Shown here piece after piece: positions 46,021-59,200 of a DNA stretch of 64,000 nucleotides. Positions within the stretch are counted from its first letter, which is position 1. Each line of letters opens with the position of its first letter. This DNA is from Anthopleura xanthogrammica (taxonomy: Eukaryota > Cnidaria > Anthozoa > Actiniaria > Actiniidae), in the NCBI GenBank assembly GCA_964019055.1, contig OZ025211.1, positions 6,773,835 to 6,837,834 on the forward strand, written 5' to 3'. The position numbers were made by a program, and so were the translations under genes. The notes beneath the pieces were generated by a model. The model was not told the DNA's origin and did no database searches. It worked only from the letters and a program-made list of their open reading frames with translations.

Positions 46021-47459
46021 TTATGAGAATTTTTCGGGTGTTACTTCTTCGGGTATTATTTCTTCAGTTTCATGGTGAACGTTCGCAATGTGAAATTTCA
46101 GGTCGCAGCGACGGGTAAAACTCACTTTGCAGAACCTGCAGCGGTAAGGTGAATTATCAGTATGTACATGCATGTGGAACTTCAGGTTTGAGAGTTTGTT
46201 GAAGGCTTTTTCACAGAGTCGACACTTGTAGGGCTTTTCGCCGGTATGAATTAAGATGTGATTTTTCAAATTGCCTTTTTGGTGGAAGCCTTTGCCGCAT
46301 GTCTCGCAGATGTACTCTTTAGACTCACTGTGTGTGCGAATGTGAGTTTTCAAGGTGGATGATCGATTAAACGCCTTGTCACAAAGGTGGCATTTGTGAG
46401 GCCGTTCGGAAGTGTGGATGATTTTGTGCCGGCATAGGGTGCTTGACAAGCGAAATCCCTTGCCACAAATACTACAAACGAAAGGCCTTGCTCCAGTATG
46501 TGAAGGCATTCTCATGTGAATTGCCAAGGTGTACTTTGTCTTGAAGGTCTTCCCACATTGTTTGCACGCCAAGGGTTCTTCTTTGTAGTCAACATCATCG
46601 AGGTTCAACGCTGTGAAAAGCTCTTCTCTTTTCCTGGCAAATTCAAGTTTCGTTTCCGATTTTTCATCCGGATCTTGTTCTTGTAAAATTGGGTAGACAG
46701 CATTCTCTTGCTTTGGAATAAGCGCATAGCTTGGATAATTTCCTTCTATGGAATCTTGTAACGAGTTTTGAAGGAATAAAGGTCGGTCGTGAAAGATGGG
46801 TACGGGATAAGAATAGCGCATCTCTTGTATCGCTGAATGGAAGAGAAAATCGCGGTTCAAATCCCGGCGATAAGCCTCAAAAGCACTTGAATAGGGGCGA
46901 AACTGTAAAAGCGACCCTTGTTCATGATACGGCAGTGAAGTCGGGAAAATTAACTGCTGCCTGATTTCTGATGTGCTTTTGGCTGTAAAAGAAAGAAAGT
47001 CATTAGCGGTTGCTATTAAATTTCAAAAAAGAAAAGTAATGACCAAAACTATAGCCATGATTTATGGGACGTTTTTTGATTTCCTTCAAGACTGAGATTC
47101 AACACAGAAAATAAATATTTATCATCACAACTTGAGCAAACTACTTCGCAGTACAATTCTATATTTTGAAGAAAGATATTTATGCCTTTTTACTCTTTGT
47201 GTTCGGAACACGCGAATGAGAGCAGGTAGTTTTCTTGTTGTTGTAGACGTCTATTTTTCCGCGTTAAGGTTTTTGTTAATATATCCGGATGAGGCGATAA
47301 TCTTTCTACATGAATGCCTGCATTCGTAAGCACAGATTACTAAATTAGTCAATACAAATATTTTGAGCGCTTACCTTTTTTAACTAACTCTCTCGTGTTA
47401 GTTTCTTGGATATCTGGGCCGTTATGGGAACGTCGTTTTAACAGAAAAGATTTTGGCAT
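46021..47459 (-). CDS. fezf: SNAG-domain protein with six Fezf-like C2H2 zinc fingers
   Basis: Exon 1 47459-47375 and exon 2 46982-46021 join in phase (donor GTAAGC, acceptor cttttacag), giving 348 aa. The N-terminus [10 protein letters not shown] matches the SNAG repressor motif. The middle is unrecognised: aromatic/Pro-rich, then acidic. Residues from about 165 on form six C2H2 fingers: ACKQCGKTF (with an unusual HMRMPSH spacing), then [14 protein letters not shown] with [53 protein letters not shown], and a last finger [12 protein letters not shown]. The finger order and linkers match the Fez family closely. Canonical Fezf proteins recruit Groucho through an EH1 motif, which I cannot find here. 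Role by family: nuclear repressor in neural patterning. A Gfi1-type SNAG zinc-finger protein is the alternative, but the fingers fit Fezf better. Confidence 0.85.
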
Positions 47460-50400
47460 TATGTGTGGATGGTCTTGGTAGGAGTGCAGTTAAAAGTGTA
47501 ATCGGAAGAATTTGGAAACTGCGTGTTAACTTCGTGGCGGTTTCGGTTCCCCTCTGTCTGTCGTTTGATGCACTGGGTTGGATAAGGGTAATATGTCGTT
47601 ACACCTCTTACCCTATGGTACTACTTGACTGTGCTTTGCCTTAGTGAAACGTCTCTCAGGTTGCAGAATAGAGCTCACTTAACTCACACGTGCATCACAA
47701 CTCAACTGTGTTGTTTGTACTAAATACACGCGTCTTGGTATTGTAGTTGACTCAAGTGCGGTGGGGTTTCGGGGCCAATAGCCATTCAACCCGCACAAAT
47801 AACAAGTGTCGATTGTATTGTTTAGCAATCGAACGCATGAGTGGTTAACAATAACTATTGTCCATTACACCTGTAAGATAATAATAGTCGGTAATTGGGG
47901 CTCACTACACTTATATGTGCTTTTTGACTTTTTGATAAAAAAAATATCGACTACGTCGCTTTCAGTTGGTCCGGCACTTAGCAGTTTTCGGAGAAAAAGT
48001 TAAAACACTCAAAGGATTTTTTCATGACATTTCTTCGTGATAACATTTTCTTTTGTTAAACGTTACTTTTACAGACACATCTGTGGTTGTTAAGAAGCTT
48101 GGTTAAGACCAGCTGTCACTTGCTTCTGTTTTGATTTGGAGTGTTAACCTTAATCATCTTGGCCATCCAGAGTGCTTCAAATTGTCAGCAAACTATACCA
48201 ATAATCACCTAATATATACATTAGGAAAAGTCGCTAGGTTTGCTAAGGCATTGTTGTCTGGATGGATCCGAGGCTGTTCTAAATTAATACTGGCATTTTC
48301 AGCCGGGGTAAAATAAACTCTCTTTTTTTTTACAATGCTTCAATTAACGGCTTGAATTTTAATATCAGCGCCGGGATTATTGTTAACGTTGGACGAAACT
48401 CCTGTGGTCATCATAGTAATTTCAGTCAATTTGTACCGACTGGTTAAGCCCTCAAAACATAATCAAATGCCAATTACTATTAACGCCCACAACCAACCGC
48501 AGAAAGAAAGCTAGGGTAACTGTAATTCAAACTCGAAAACTACGCCTCATTGTTAGTTTTTTTACTGTCTCTTTCTCCACTTCGAAACAACCTCCTTCTC
48601 TGTCAAGATATTTATTTCATTGAAGGTATTGTTATACGGGAAGATAGTTTTAAAATGCACAAAAAAAAAAAAAAAAAAAAACTGTCAGGCGAATAGCGGC
48701 TCAGTTTACTAATATGTCATAGGGTGGACCACAAGATCTTGTACTTATCAATAGTTTATGTGTTGTTACTTGTGCATCTTAGTGTCAATCCGACAGGTAT
48801 CGCATGTGCTAATACTTAAGCTAGCTGAACCCGCAGCGCAGCATCTTTAAGGGAAATCCATTTTGTTAAAAAAAAAAACCTGATGCACAAACGAACGGAC
48901 ACGAACTAAAACGTACAACAAGCATGGTAAAGGGCGTTACATCTATAGAAATGTAAACTTCCCGTTATTCATTGTATTCGTTAATATATTATGATACGTC
49001 AGTACGTTGTTCTCAAGTAATTCCGGCTAACAAATAAAAGCAACCCCTTGGGAGACCAAAATTGGTTAAGACGTTAGCATCAATGTTAGATTTACGTGAG
49101 AATACAGAAAAAACCTGTGGTTTCCCGTAGAGCGTTTTACACTGAACTTAGTTGGATGTCAAATTCGCACTTCGACATTAATTTTGTCCTTTTTTAAATT
49201 AACAGAGGAAAAACATATCTCAAAATGATTCGTACGAAATAGCCGTCTCATGTGAGATCTGTTCAAGACTTACAATTTTTCAGAAATGAATAATATACTG
49301 AGCAAAAATTGTTTCCCATTGTGCAAATTATTAACAAGAAAAATTAAGATGACTTCCCAGAGATGTGCGTCAGCAAATCCTAAACAAAAGCGCCTTTTCT
49401 TAGACGTCAAACTTCTTTCTTTATTCTTACACCCATTCTTAGCTAACCGTCTGCTATTCCGAAACAATGCTAAAGTTAAGAATCTGATAGAAAGACTTAC
49501 ATTCGGTGTGAATTTTTGTATCCTTTGCACGAACATACTCTTGGGATGAGTTTTTCATTTGTATCTATCGATCTTAGTTTATTTAAGAAAAGGAAGTTTT
49601 GCCGGTAGTGTTAGAGCAAGATGTTTTAGAAGATATCTGGAGGAATGCATCTGTCTTTGAATTTTTATTAAATAGTGTGAAATAACCGTTAAAATATCCG
49701 CGAAAATAGAATGATTTAAAGGGGCATGGAACGCTTTGAAAATTAACTGAAGAAGCTGCAAACTACTGATCCAAAAATGGCAGTATCCCAGCAAAAACCA
49801 AATGCAAAGAGGTGTAAATGATAATAATAAGAAAGGCTACGTGCTAGTACCATGGTTACCAGCTAAGAGTAAAAAGAAGGAAATAAAAAGAAAACTTCTG
49901 GGACCAGGTTTACGTGATACGGACGGGAAAGGGAAAGAAAAGGAAGGAAAGGAAGGAAAAAGCGCCAAATGTTTGAAGTTTGTTAATGTCAGCTGTCTCA
50001 GTACAATACTTTTGCTTCAGCTACTGTTATTCATTTAATGGTTTTATTTGTTTATATTTTAGAATAAATTTCTGAAGTTTCGTTAAAAGGTCTCCTGGTT
50101 TGGTATTGTGTTCACTATTGCTTTAGATCAACACAGCATACTGAGAGTACTAAGAAAACAATATTTTTCCAACAGAATCTCAAATTCTGCTCGAAGAATA
50201 TTTTGAGTTTTTTAAGGTCCTACGATGCCACACAATTTTTCTTGTAGTCACGAACATTGAATCCTTTATTCTTTCTAAAAAAACACTAATACACTGATCA
50301 CTACCACAAACGAAAAGAATACTATGTACTTTCAACTCTATTTGCATTCATACAACTGAAAGTAACGTATCATAATCTTTGATCGAAACGTCGGGACAAA

Positions 50401-51339
50401 ATTTGTTTTTGACATCATCTGACTTATTTCTTATCCAGAGAAACATTTTATTCAACATTTACCATGACATGCTATTTGCTTTCAACTAACGTTTATTTTT
50501 AGAAACAATATTTCTCGGGGTCTTGCGAAACGTAAAGAATCTGTATTTTTCTTTTCTATACTCTTCAGTACAAAATCGTCCTTTTGTTGCAGTTTGATAG
50601 ACTCCTTGCCTTTCACCACCTTAATTATTTGCTTTATATCAAATCTAGAATTTCTTTAAGTCTTACCACTTCCCGCCTCTCAGCGCTTCGCCGGCTCTCG
50701 GCTAATGAACTCACTTCACTTAGATATCACACTCGTTCTTTGTGCTCGTTTAACTAATCATTTATTGGGTGTGAATTGGGACAAGTCTGTTAAACCGAAC
50801 ACTTTTTAAGAGTTGCCTCAGTCATAATTATTTAACTTGAAATGGAATTATAATTTTTTTTTTAAGCTATAAATCCTTAACCCAAAAGAATTTTTTTATT
50901 TTGTTGTGACATAGAAACTTTGGTCGGTATACTACAGAAATACCTATTTCTCCTTCCGCTAATTGTTTTTTGTTTTTTTTGTTTTTGTTTTTACAACTAC
51001 GTAATCCCGATAATCTTGTTGTCTACAGGCTATGTGAAGTGTATCTTTCTTAGTGTTTTACCATCCCAATTATTTTTTCCCCAGTATAATAAAAAAGAAG
51101 CTATGTTTAACCTTTCACGATCATCATCAATAAGGCCATTCATACAAGCCATCAAGTTCAAACCCATGACAACGACATTGAGTTTTCAGTATTAAAATCA
51201 ATGATCAATAGGCAACTGGTATGTGACTTGTATTAGACGAAATTTTGCTCGCTGTGTTGGAACTATATTTCTCGTTAGTCGCCCGCCTGTCGTTGATAAC
51301 TGATGCAAAAAGAGAGAAGAACTTTCAAATGTTATCGAT
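47460..51339. other. Intergenic region upstream of the fezf-like gene
   Basis: No supported gene. An A run of about 21 bases lies at 48660-48680. CGAAACGTCGGG near 50386 resembles words seen near retroelement ends. Confidence 0.4.
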
Positions 51340-51540
51340 ACCCTAAAACAGCCTCTGGGCTGATCAAAGTCATGGCACGGTAACTCACAGATCGATTTGG
51401 AAATTAGCGTGTTAGTTTTTGCGGAGGGAGGAAAACCGGAGAACCCGGAAAAAAAATCCTCGAATCAAGGGTGAGACTGACCTAAGAAACTCTACTCATA
51501 TGTGATGCCGAGTCTGGGAATCGAACTGCAAATGAAATAC
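51340..51540 (-). mobile_element. Dispersed SINE-like repeat, second copy
   Basis: On the minus strand it reads as a tcgattcccagactcggc box, then atatgagtagagttt and ggttctccggttttcc, the same order as 27245-27370. cctctgggctgatcaaagtc at about 51351 also recurs at about 15944. Confidence 0.6.
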
Positions 51541-52230
51541 ATTTTCAAAGTTTTGCCCAAATCTATAGCAAATTTCGTGTAAACGTGAAAAATCCACGGT
51601 AAAGAACGTGTGAGTAAAGGCTAAGTTGAGTGAATAATTTTAGAGTGCAAACAGTATATCCGTGAAACATTGGGCAAAACAAAATTGCACAAATTTGTAC
51701 ATATTCTATTGTTTTCTATTGTTTAGTTAGCAGTATTTTGTGCTATTTAGTAATTTGTATTTCACGGATATATTGTTCGTAGAAGTTTTGTAGAAAATTA
51801 TAAAACACCACGTAGCTTAGGCAGTGAATTTTATTTTACACGTGTGATCCAGAAGTAAGTATGATGATTTGTGATTGGATTACATTATAATACGATGTTT
51901 TTGTTGGCTAAATTGAAAAAATACATAGAAACAGAACGGACATCAATCACCATTTTTATTGGTCTTAATTATGAAAGCCGAAGAATAAACATAATATAAC
52001 TACTTATAAACTATACATGTCTTGTCGATCGGAACACCAACTGCTTTATGTCAGCATCATAACCCGCTAAGAACAAGAACAAAAAGTCTTATTCATCCCG
52101 CTCTTCTTTTCAGCTTTTGTTCACAGTGAAGTTTAGTCCTATTTCTAGTAACTTCAGTCTAATTATCTCGAAACGTCTGACTAGATGTCTCGAACTGCGC
52201 AAACAAATGTATAATTGAAACTTTATTCGT

Positions 52231-52871
52231 TTAAGGTGACTACTTTTGAACGTTCAATTTAAGCCTACGATGTGCGCGAGCACAAAAAACGCTCAAAACC
52301 GCATAACAACCTTCAAAATTTTATTGAGGAACCATACACGTTTTGAACTTCAACAGGGCAAAAAACCCGAATTTTGCACGGGACTCTATATTTTTCTTTG
52401 AATTTCCTAAAACAAAAGGTAAAAATCAATCTTTTGAGAAAGTTTGAGAAAAACGTAATTATTAGAACTTATAAAAAAAGCGTTTTATGTGATTTTATTG
52501 TTGTCGTTTGAGTACGATTTTCGGTTGATTGAGCTAACAAGAAGCTAAATTTTTAGCTTATTTTTAAAACTTTCTTCAAATATTTTTAGTTAGTCTTCAA
52601 AAATAATGTTTAAAGTAGATGTCCTGAGAAAATTGCTTCCAGAGCTTCTCTAATTTTTGAGTTATTAATTTTTGTGTGCAAAGCTTGATTTCCGCCATTT
52701 TCCTTTCGAAAACTTGTCAAGATGGTCATATTCAAAATTCCTTATCTCGAAAACGAGCTCGGAACACCCCATTTTTCTTTTCATTTTTGGAATCAGCGTT
52801 AAATTCTGTGTAAAATATCTTTCTAAGAACATTTTGTAATTATTCCTTGCTAAAGTAGTCAGTCACCTTAA
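52231..52871. mobile_element. 641-bp TTAA-flanked non-autonomous DNA transposon
   Basis: TTAAGGTGACTACTTT at 52231 is matched by the inverted end AAAGTAGTCAGTCACCTTAA finishing at 52871 (a GACT duplication on the right makes it four bases longer). There is no transposase ORF inside. The TTAA target suggests a piggyBac-type group. Confidence 0.7.
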
Positions 52872-53059
52872 CAAGTGCTTTTGAAAAAGCACAATTCTAA
52901 TCATATGTATTACGCATTTATTAGAAATATTCTTTGGAATTCGGTAAGTTAGAGGCCGGTCGTTATTTATCGCCTTGGGGATCGGAAGATTTTTGTTACA
53001 ACATGATCCCCCCATTACAAGTGGTTACTGATCCCCCCATATCATATCATATCTTGACT

Positions 53060-53220
53060 CGAAATTATTCTTCTCTCAAAAGTCCCCCACAGTTCCCTGT
53101 GCTTCCCTGTGCCATCTTGAAAGGTAGCCGGGCCTTTGCATTGATGCGAGACAGACGGTGAGCTTGCAATGATAGAGACATGCATGTGAATAATTGTCTA
53201 AGGTGTGAAAAAATTAAAAA
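53060..53220. mobile_element. Half copy of the fold-back element
   Basis: The acagttccctgtgc and gaaaggtagccgggccttt blocks and gtgagcttgcaatgatagag match one arm of the elements at 39779 and 53421. The second arm is missing. Confidence 0.7.
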
Positions 53221-53224
53221 TAAA

Positions 53225-53643
53225 GGACTTATTTATTTATTTATTTAATTATTTATTTATTTATTTATTTATTTGCTTTACAACCAAGTAAGCATAAATA
53301 CATGTACAAGGAAACAAAAATACAAACTTACAATAGCGAATTCGAAAGAAGAGACACTGGGTTGAGAGTCTGACCAACAGGACACAGGTCCTATATATAG
53401 GTCACACAAAGGATTAACTTAATAGTCCCATTCACAGTTCCCTGCGCGATCTTGAAATTAAAAGTAGCCGGGTCTTTGCATCGAAGCGAGACGACAGTGA
53501 GCTTGCAATGATAAAGACATGTGAATAATTGTCCAAAGTGTTAAAAAAGGTCTCTATCATTGCAAGCTCACCGTTCGTCTCGCTTCGATGCAAAGACACT
53601 GTTACCTTTCAAGATGGCGCAGGGAACTGTGAAGGAGACTATT
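53225..53643 (-). mobile_element. Fold-back element plus (TTTA)n-tailed unit, copy 2 (inverted)
   Basis: The (TTTA)n tail at 53225-53275, then gtagtattt-free sequence with gggttgagagtctgacc and ctatatatagg, then the fold-back 53421-53643 with aatagtccca and ggagactatt ends. The order is the reverse complement of 39779-40170. Confidence 0.85.
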
Positions 53644-56265
53644 ATCAGTTAATAATACGGAATGATAATGCAATTCTAGATCTAATCTACAGTTAGTTAA
53701 AAAATAGATCAATACTAAAAGAAAACATTAATTAACGCCGGCATTGATCCGACAGCAAATATAAAAAAGTATAGAGTACTATGTTACTTTCACCACTTGG
53801 ATGAAGGCCTTTGATAATTACTAAAACCAGAGTTAGTAGAGGGGACTAACTACTAACTCTGCTAAAACGTTGGAACAGTAGTATACTATTTTCAATAATT
53901 ACAGTTATTATAATATGGCTTCCCAAGCCTGTTTCCAGGCACTTACGACCCTGAATATTCTAAATTGTGTTAATTTTTTTGATTGTCAGTTCAATGTTTG
54001 AGCACGGTTAAACTTCATAAAAGCAGCTTTAGAGTGCAATTACCGAAGTTTTGAGCTTCTTTGAATACGATTTACACCTGCCTTGTTTCCATACCCAATT
54101 TCAAAACAGCCAATAGAATGTCGCACGTACTTCGAAGGGTTACTCTTTGACTTCATGACAGACAGAGAGATCGAATTGGTAAAAAATTGAGTGCTGGTAT
54201 AGGTTTTTTCCTTATTTCAATTTTACTCATTTGAATTTGCGGCCGCCATTTCTGAAAAAGATATCAGTATAAGAAACATGGTGCGTCGACACTTTTGGGG
54301 GAGGAAATCGAGGAAATTTAGTTTGGAGGCCACCTGAAAATTATCAGTCTGGTAACGGCGCACTCTGTCTAATAAAGTTTTTTATTAAAAAACTAGAGCC
54401 GTAATGACCCAGAAATTACCGGACTAATTATTGGAATAAAACAACGAATTCCTATAAGATGTTAGGAGACTCCCAAACCCCTCAAACACGAATAATAGTG
54501 AAATAATGATTATCAGGGATTGCGCTAGGATTTTGTAATATGTGTCCTGTGACCCATGTGTCTGGGCACATTGGGGTCCCTAACATATTTGATGGGATCT
54601 AGATTGTGTTCTTTCGTAAGCAAGATTTATGTGTCATGCAATGACAAGGCATGAAGCTCTCGGGTCACGGGACGCAAACAAACTGTCAAAATGCATTTTC
54701 TCTTAATGCATTAATGCATTAATGCATTAACACTGATTATCCTCCAAAAATTATATAAAACTACTGACACTAAATTTTTGTAATTTTTTTCAGTAAAGAT
54801 ATTTCCAGAATCCACGGTTTATATACCAAGTTTCTTGAATGATGTTTGGCTTGGCTCTTTTTGTTATGTTGCCAATATTTGAACAGTTTCATCCAGCTTA
54901 GCGAAAAACTAATCGCGCAAAGGATTGTTGAACAAAACCTGCGGCTCTTCATTCTTTGTTTTGAAAATCATTTCTCGGGTGGTTTTCAGTCTTCGTACTA
55001 TATCTTGACTATCTTTTTATAAATATTTGAAAATCCATCTTTTAACACTATTAAGTTTAGGATTTATTTTAGCTTTCTGTTTTCAAGAGATTTATTGGTA
55101 CAAAAGGTCTGTTATTTATTTGGAATACTTTCAAAATTTCTTGGATCGTATCTTGGCTTGTTTTTGTAAACACCGCGGTGTTGTTTTTGTAATATGTTTC
55201 GGTATATTTTTAACTTCATCATGATCGTAATTCTCTGCTCATCGTGTTTGTTTGTTTAAACTACGAGTTCCAATCAAGCAACTTATCGCTTCAACTTTAC
55301 TTTCTATTTTACTCATTAATCATGTGCAGCGACATTTACTTAGCAGAATAAACTACATTCAAGGATCAAAGTCAGCTACAATCTATCTGTTCATAAAGCC
55401 CTTATTTATGTAGCACGCACAATTGGAAATGATCGTGAGCTTAAAATCCAGAAAAAGGCAAGAACATCGAAGAAATCACTGCTAAAAGAGAAAACCAAGG
55501 CTACCCTTTAGGTTCGCTGGCCTTCATTTGAAAGGTGTGTGTGTAATTGGGTAAGTTGACCCAAAGTTAACCGTACAGGTCCGGTATTTATCAACCATTT
55601 CGATTCTTGTCACAAATACAAGATAAAAATAGGAAATAAGGTAAACAGAATTCGAAATATAATTATTACCAAAAAAAATCCATTATATTTTCAAGCATTA
55701 GACCTTATCAGTGCTACAAGATTTTAAAACCAGTCATGATTTATGCAACATTGTTAAACTTTTCAGTACAGCTGTAAAAAGAGAATGAACCAGAATCAAT
55801 AATCTCGGTAGTGCCGCATTAGCAATGTAAATTCTAAAACACACCCACAGCTTTCACACTGCATCAATAGTGAAATGAATAAGGCAGGTGTTTCTCAGCA
55901 CACGATCTTTAAAGGTGCAGAGGTTCGTATTCAAGTTGGGTTGAGGATTTTTCGTTCCTTGTTCTAGTGAACTGAGGTAGATCTAAAGGTAAGTTATAAC
56001 TACCAAAGTTGAACATAAAAATGACTTAAATCCCATAGGAGATTTGATTGATGTTATCAACTTAACTGTATATCAATCAGCCCATCTAATGATGATTATA
56101 GGTTATTCAATAAACAGCGGCTTCTCAATGCTACTGTTTTCATATTTTAAAAATCAAATTGCTGATACCTTAGATTCGTAAACAAAGATTCCTAAGTAAG
56201 AATAATTTTTAAAATTATTTTAAACTATCACAAACAGTTCTGAGTAAACAGTTGCAATATCAAGT
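53644..56265. other. Gene-free flank upstream of the PAN-EGF gene
   Basis: No supported ORF. A small gagttagta...tactaactc palindrome lies at about 53831-53861 and a gcattaat triplicate at about 54707-54730. Confidence 0.45.
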
Positions 56266-59200
56266 ATGTCAAGAATTCGTTGCTTACCAACACTAGTTCT
56301 ATTGGGAATGAATGTTGCTTGGTATGCTGATGCTGATATCTTAAGGACTGATTGTAAGAATGAAGGCTTGTTCGAAAACGTTGAAAAAGGTAAGATTTTT
56401 GCTAGTTCAATTGCGCAGTTTTTATTCTAACTTTATTCTTATGCATAAGCGATGGATATGAACTATTTAAATATTTAAAGCGGTAAAACTGCAAAACAAC
56501 AGGTGATAATTGATGGTAAAGGAAAGAAGAAGGGAGGAGAAGAGAAGAGAAGAGAAGAGAAGAGAAGAGAAGAGAAGAGAAGAGAAGAGAAGAGAAGAGA
56601 AGAGAAGAGGTAGTAACTATTTAGATTTTATTTCATGGACATAGTGTAAGCACTCTACAGATTTACAAAATAAACAAAAAAAAAACACGAAAAAATACAA
56701 AAGAATATTAATTATTACAACTTATAATGGCAAAAATAAAGAACTGAAAATTTATTTAAGTTAGTTTATTTTTAATTTAATCCATTTTCATTGCATTACA
56801 AACTGAACAATAATATGAAAAAATAAAGTTGCAATAAAGATGGTGTAACTGAGATGACATACAATTCAAGTGTGATGAAATAATGTTGAATGAAGACCAT
56901 AGGGAAACATACTTCACTTCACTGACGTTTCCCGCGTTGGACCTTGAGCCCTTTTCTTCTGTTCTGTTCTGTTCTGTTCTGTTCTGTTCTGTTCTGTTCT
57001 GTTCTGTTCTGTTCTGTTCTGTTCTTCTTTCCTTTACCATCAATTATCACCTTTTCAGTGTTTTGCAGTTTCACCGCTTTAAATATTTAAATAGTTCATA
57101 TCCATCGCTTATGCATAAAAATTGTGAATATGTATCTTGATTAGTTTTAATTATTAGTTTAGTGAGGGAGACAAGTTTATTAGTGTTTTTTTTTACACTA
57201 TTTCGTGTAATGCCCTCGGTAAATAAAGACGTTATCATTATATTATATATTATTATAATCATACCAAACGTTTCCAGGGTTTTGATTAGCTTTTTAAAAA
57301 CAAATTCTTTAATCACACATACAGAATTTTTATACGTATTTTGTTTAGCTAATATCACATTTTATTCTTTTGGTCTCCTCTTTTCTGAATCTCATCTGGA
57401 TCGAGTATATATACATATAAACTGATTTCAATATTTTTTGTTTATCGTTACCATAGAAACATTTATGGCGTTTAGTGACACATTTTCGTTTTCAATATAT
57501 ATTTCAATAATCACTGAAGTGAACTTAGAATGTGTGTTTATAGATTTTGTTTTCTCTTTTTCTCTTTTCTTGGACGCCCAGCTCTTTTGTGTGTCCCAAG
57601 CCATCTATTTGTATTTTCACTAATAGAAACATTTATATGGCGTAAAGTGACACATTTTCGTTTTCCTGAATTTTCCTTAGATAAAGCCCTCGTAGGTCAC
57701 GTAATAGACACTCGTTCTGTTAGATCTTCGATTGAATGTGCTATGGCATGTACCTCAAAACCTGGCTGCTTGTCGTGCAACATAGCAGGAGTTTCCCCAA
57801 AAGTCTGCGAGCTCAACAACGAGACCAAAGTAACCAAGCCTGGGGACCTGAAGAGCAGGCCTGGGACCAATTATTACGACACAGGGGTTTGTATCAAAGA
57901 TTTTCTCATCGATCAAAACTACCGTTATCAAGCATTATGTTAGCCCAGAGGCCTACTCTTATCGATGTGCGCGGCGAAGACGAATTGAGTAGCAGAAAGA
58001 GACCGGTCCACTAAACTATTTTCCTCAGTCTTGTTTGTATTTTATAAATGCGCGTGCGCGTTTTTCCTTTTATTTCCGAGACATTTATTTGCTAATGAAA
58101 AATCAGTTGGTGGGTCCATTTCTTAACGAGCATTATCTTAGTTATCATAATATAGATAGATAGATAGAAACCTTTTTTTTAAATGAATATAAACTACAGG
58201 GTAGTCCAGTCAGTGGCTTACGCCTCTGCTATCAACAGGAGCCCTGTATAAAGCTCCATTAGTTGAGAACTGAATTTCATATATAAATATGAGATAATTA
58301 TTCTTAGTCCGTCTGCTTTTTTATTTACTTTCTCTAATAGTCCATTTCCGTTTGTCACAATGGAGGAACTCCCATGAACACTTGCAGGAGTAATCATGGC
58401 GTGATGTGCAGGTGTACACCGAGATGGATTGGTGATGATTGCAGTATTCGTAAGTACAGCGGATTTTCTTTTTACACATTTACCGAACCTTGATTAAAAG
58501 GAAATTCTTATTGATCGACTAATGCCTTACTTATTGAGTTGATCAAAAAATCTATATAAAAGACGAACAATTGGAAGATCCAGCAATTTTTCGTTCAAGT
58601 AAAATTATAAAGGAATCTGACATATGCTTATGAAGGCAGTTACTCTGAATGCAGCCGAAACGTCAAGCTCTTATTCCGGCTTATTTCTACGCGTAAAAAT
58701 CGTAAAATAACCTTCCACTGAAGTATAGCTAATATGGCTATCAGTCTTTTTACTAGGAATGATCCGAGATGCCGTATTTCCGCACCTTTAAAAAGGACTT
58801 TGGAGAACGGCTCATGGAGTGATATTACAATTAGAACAAAAAGCACAATTTGATTTCTCTAAAAAGAAAAAAAATGGATGCCTACCTTCTATGAATCTAG
58901 ACGGTTGTCCATCACCAAAATGCGGTAGGTTTCTGTTGTTTGCCAAACAAAGAAAAGACAAAGGGCTTGGAGTAGTAATCTCTGCTATCAGCCTTCTGTG
59001 CCACCTTTGATGGTCTGTTTCTTGTTCCAGCACGCGTGGGATCGGTGGACTATATGCCAGGACAATCCTGTCGTAGCATCGACACCGCTGGTGATGCTTT
59101 AGGGGATGCTGATTATTGGATCAAGCCGCCTAACACCAACATCACATTCAAAGTTTTCTGTCACATGTCGCTGCTAGGAGGTATCTGAAATAAGTAATAA

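Noticed and set aside
49802..50038. Lys-rich 78-codon ORF
   Set aside because: Lys/Glu/Gly content comes from purine-rich DNA; no family resemblance.
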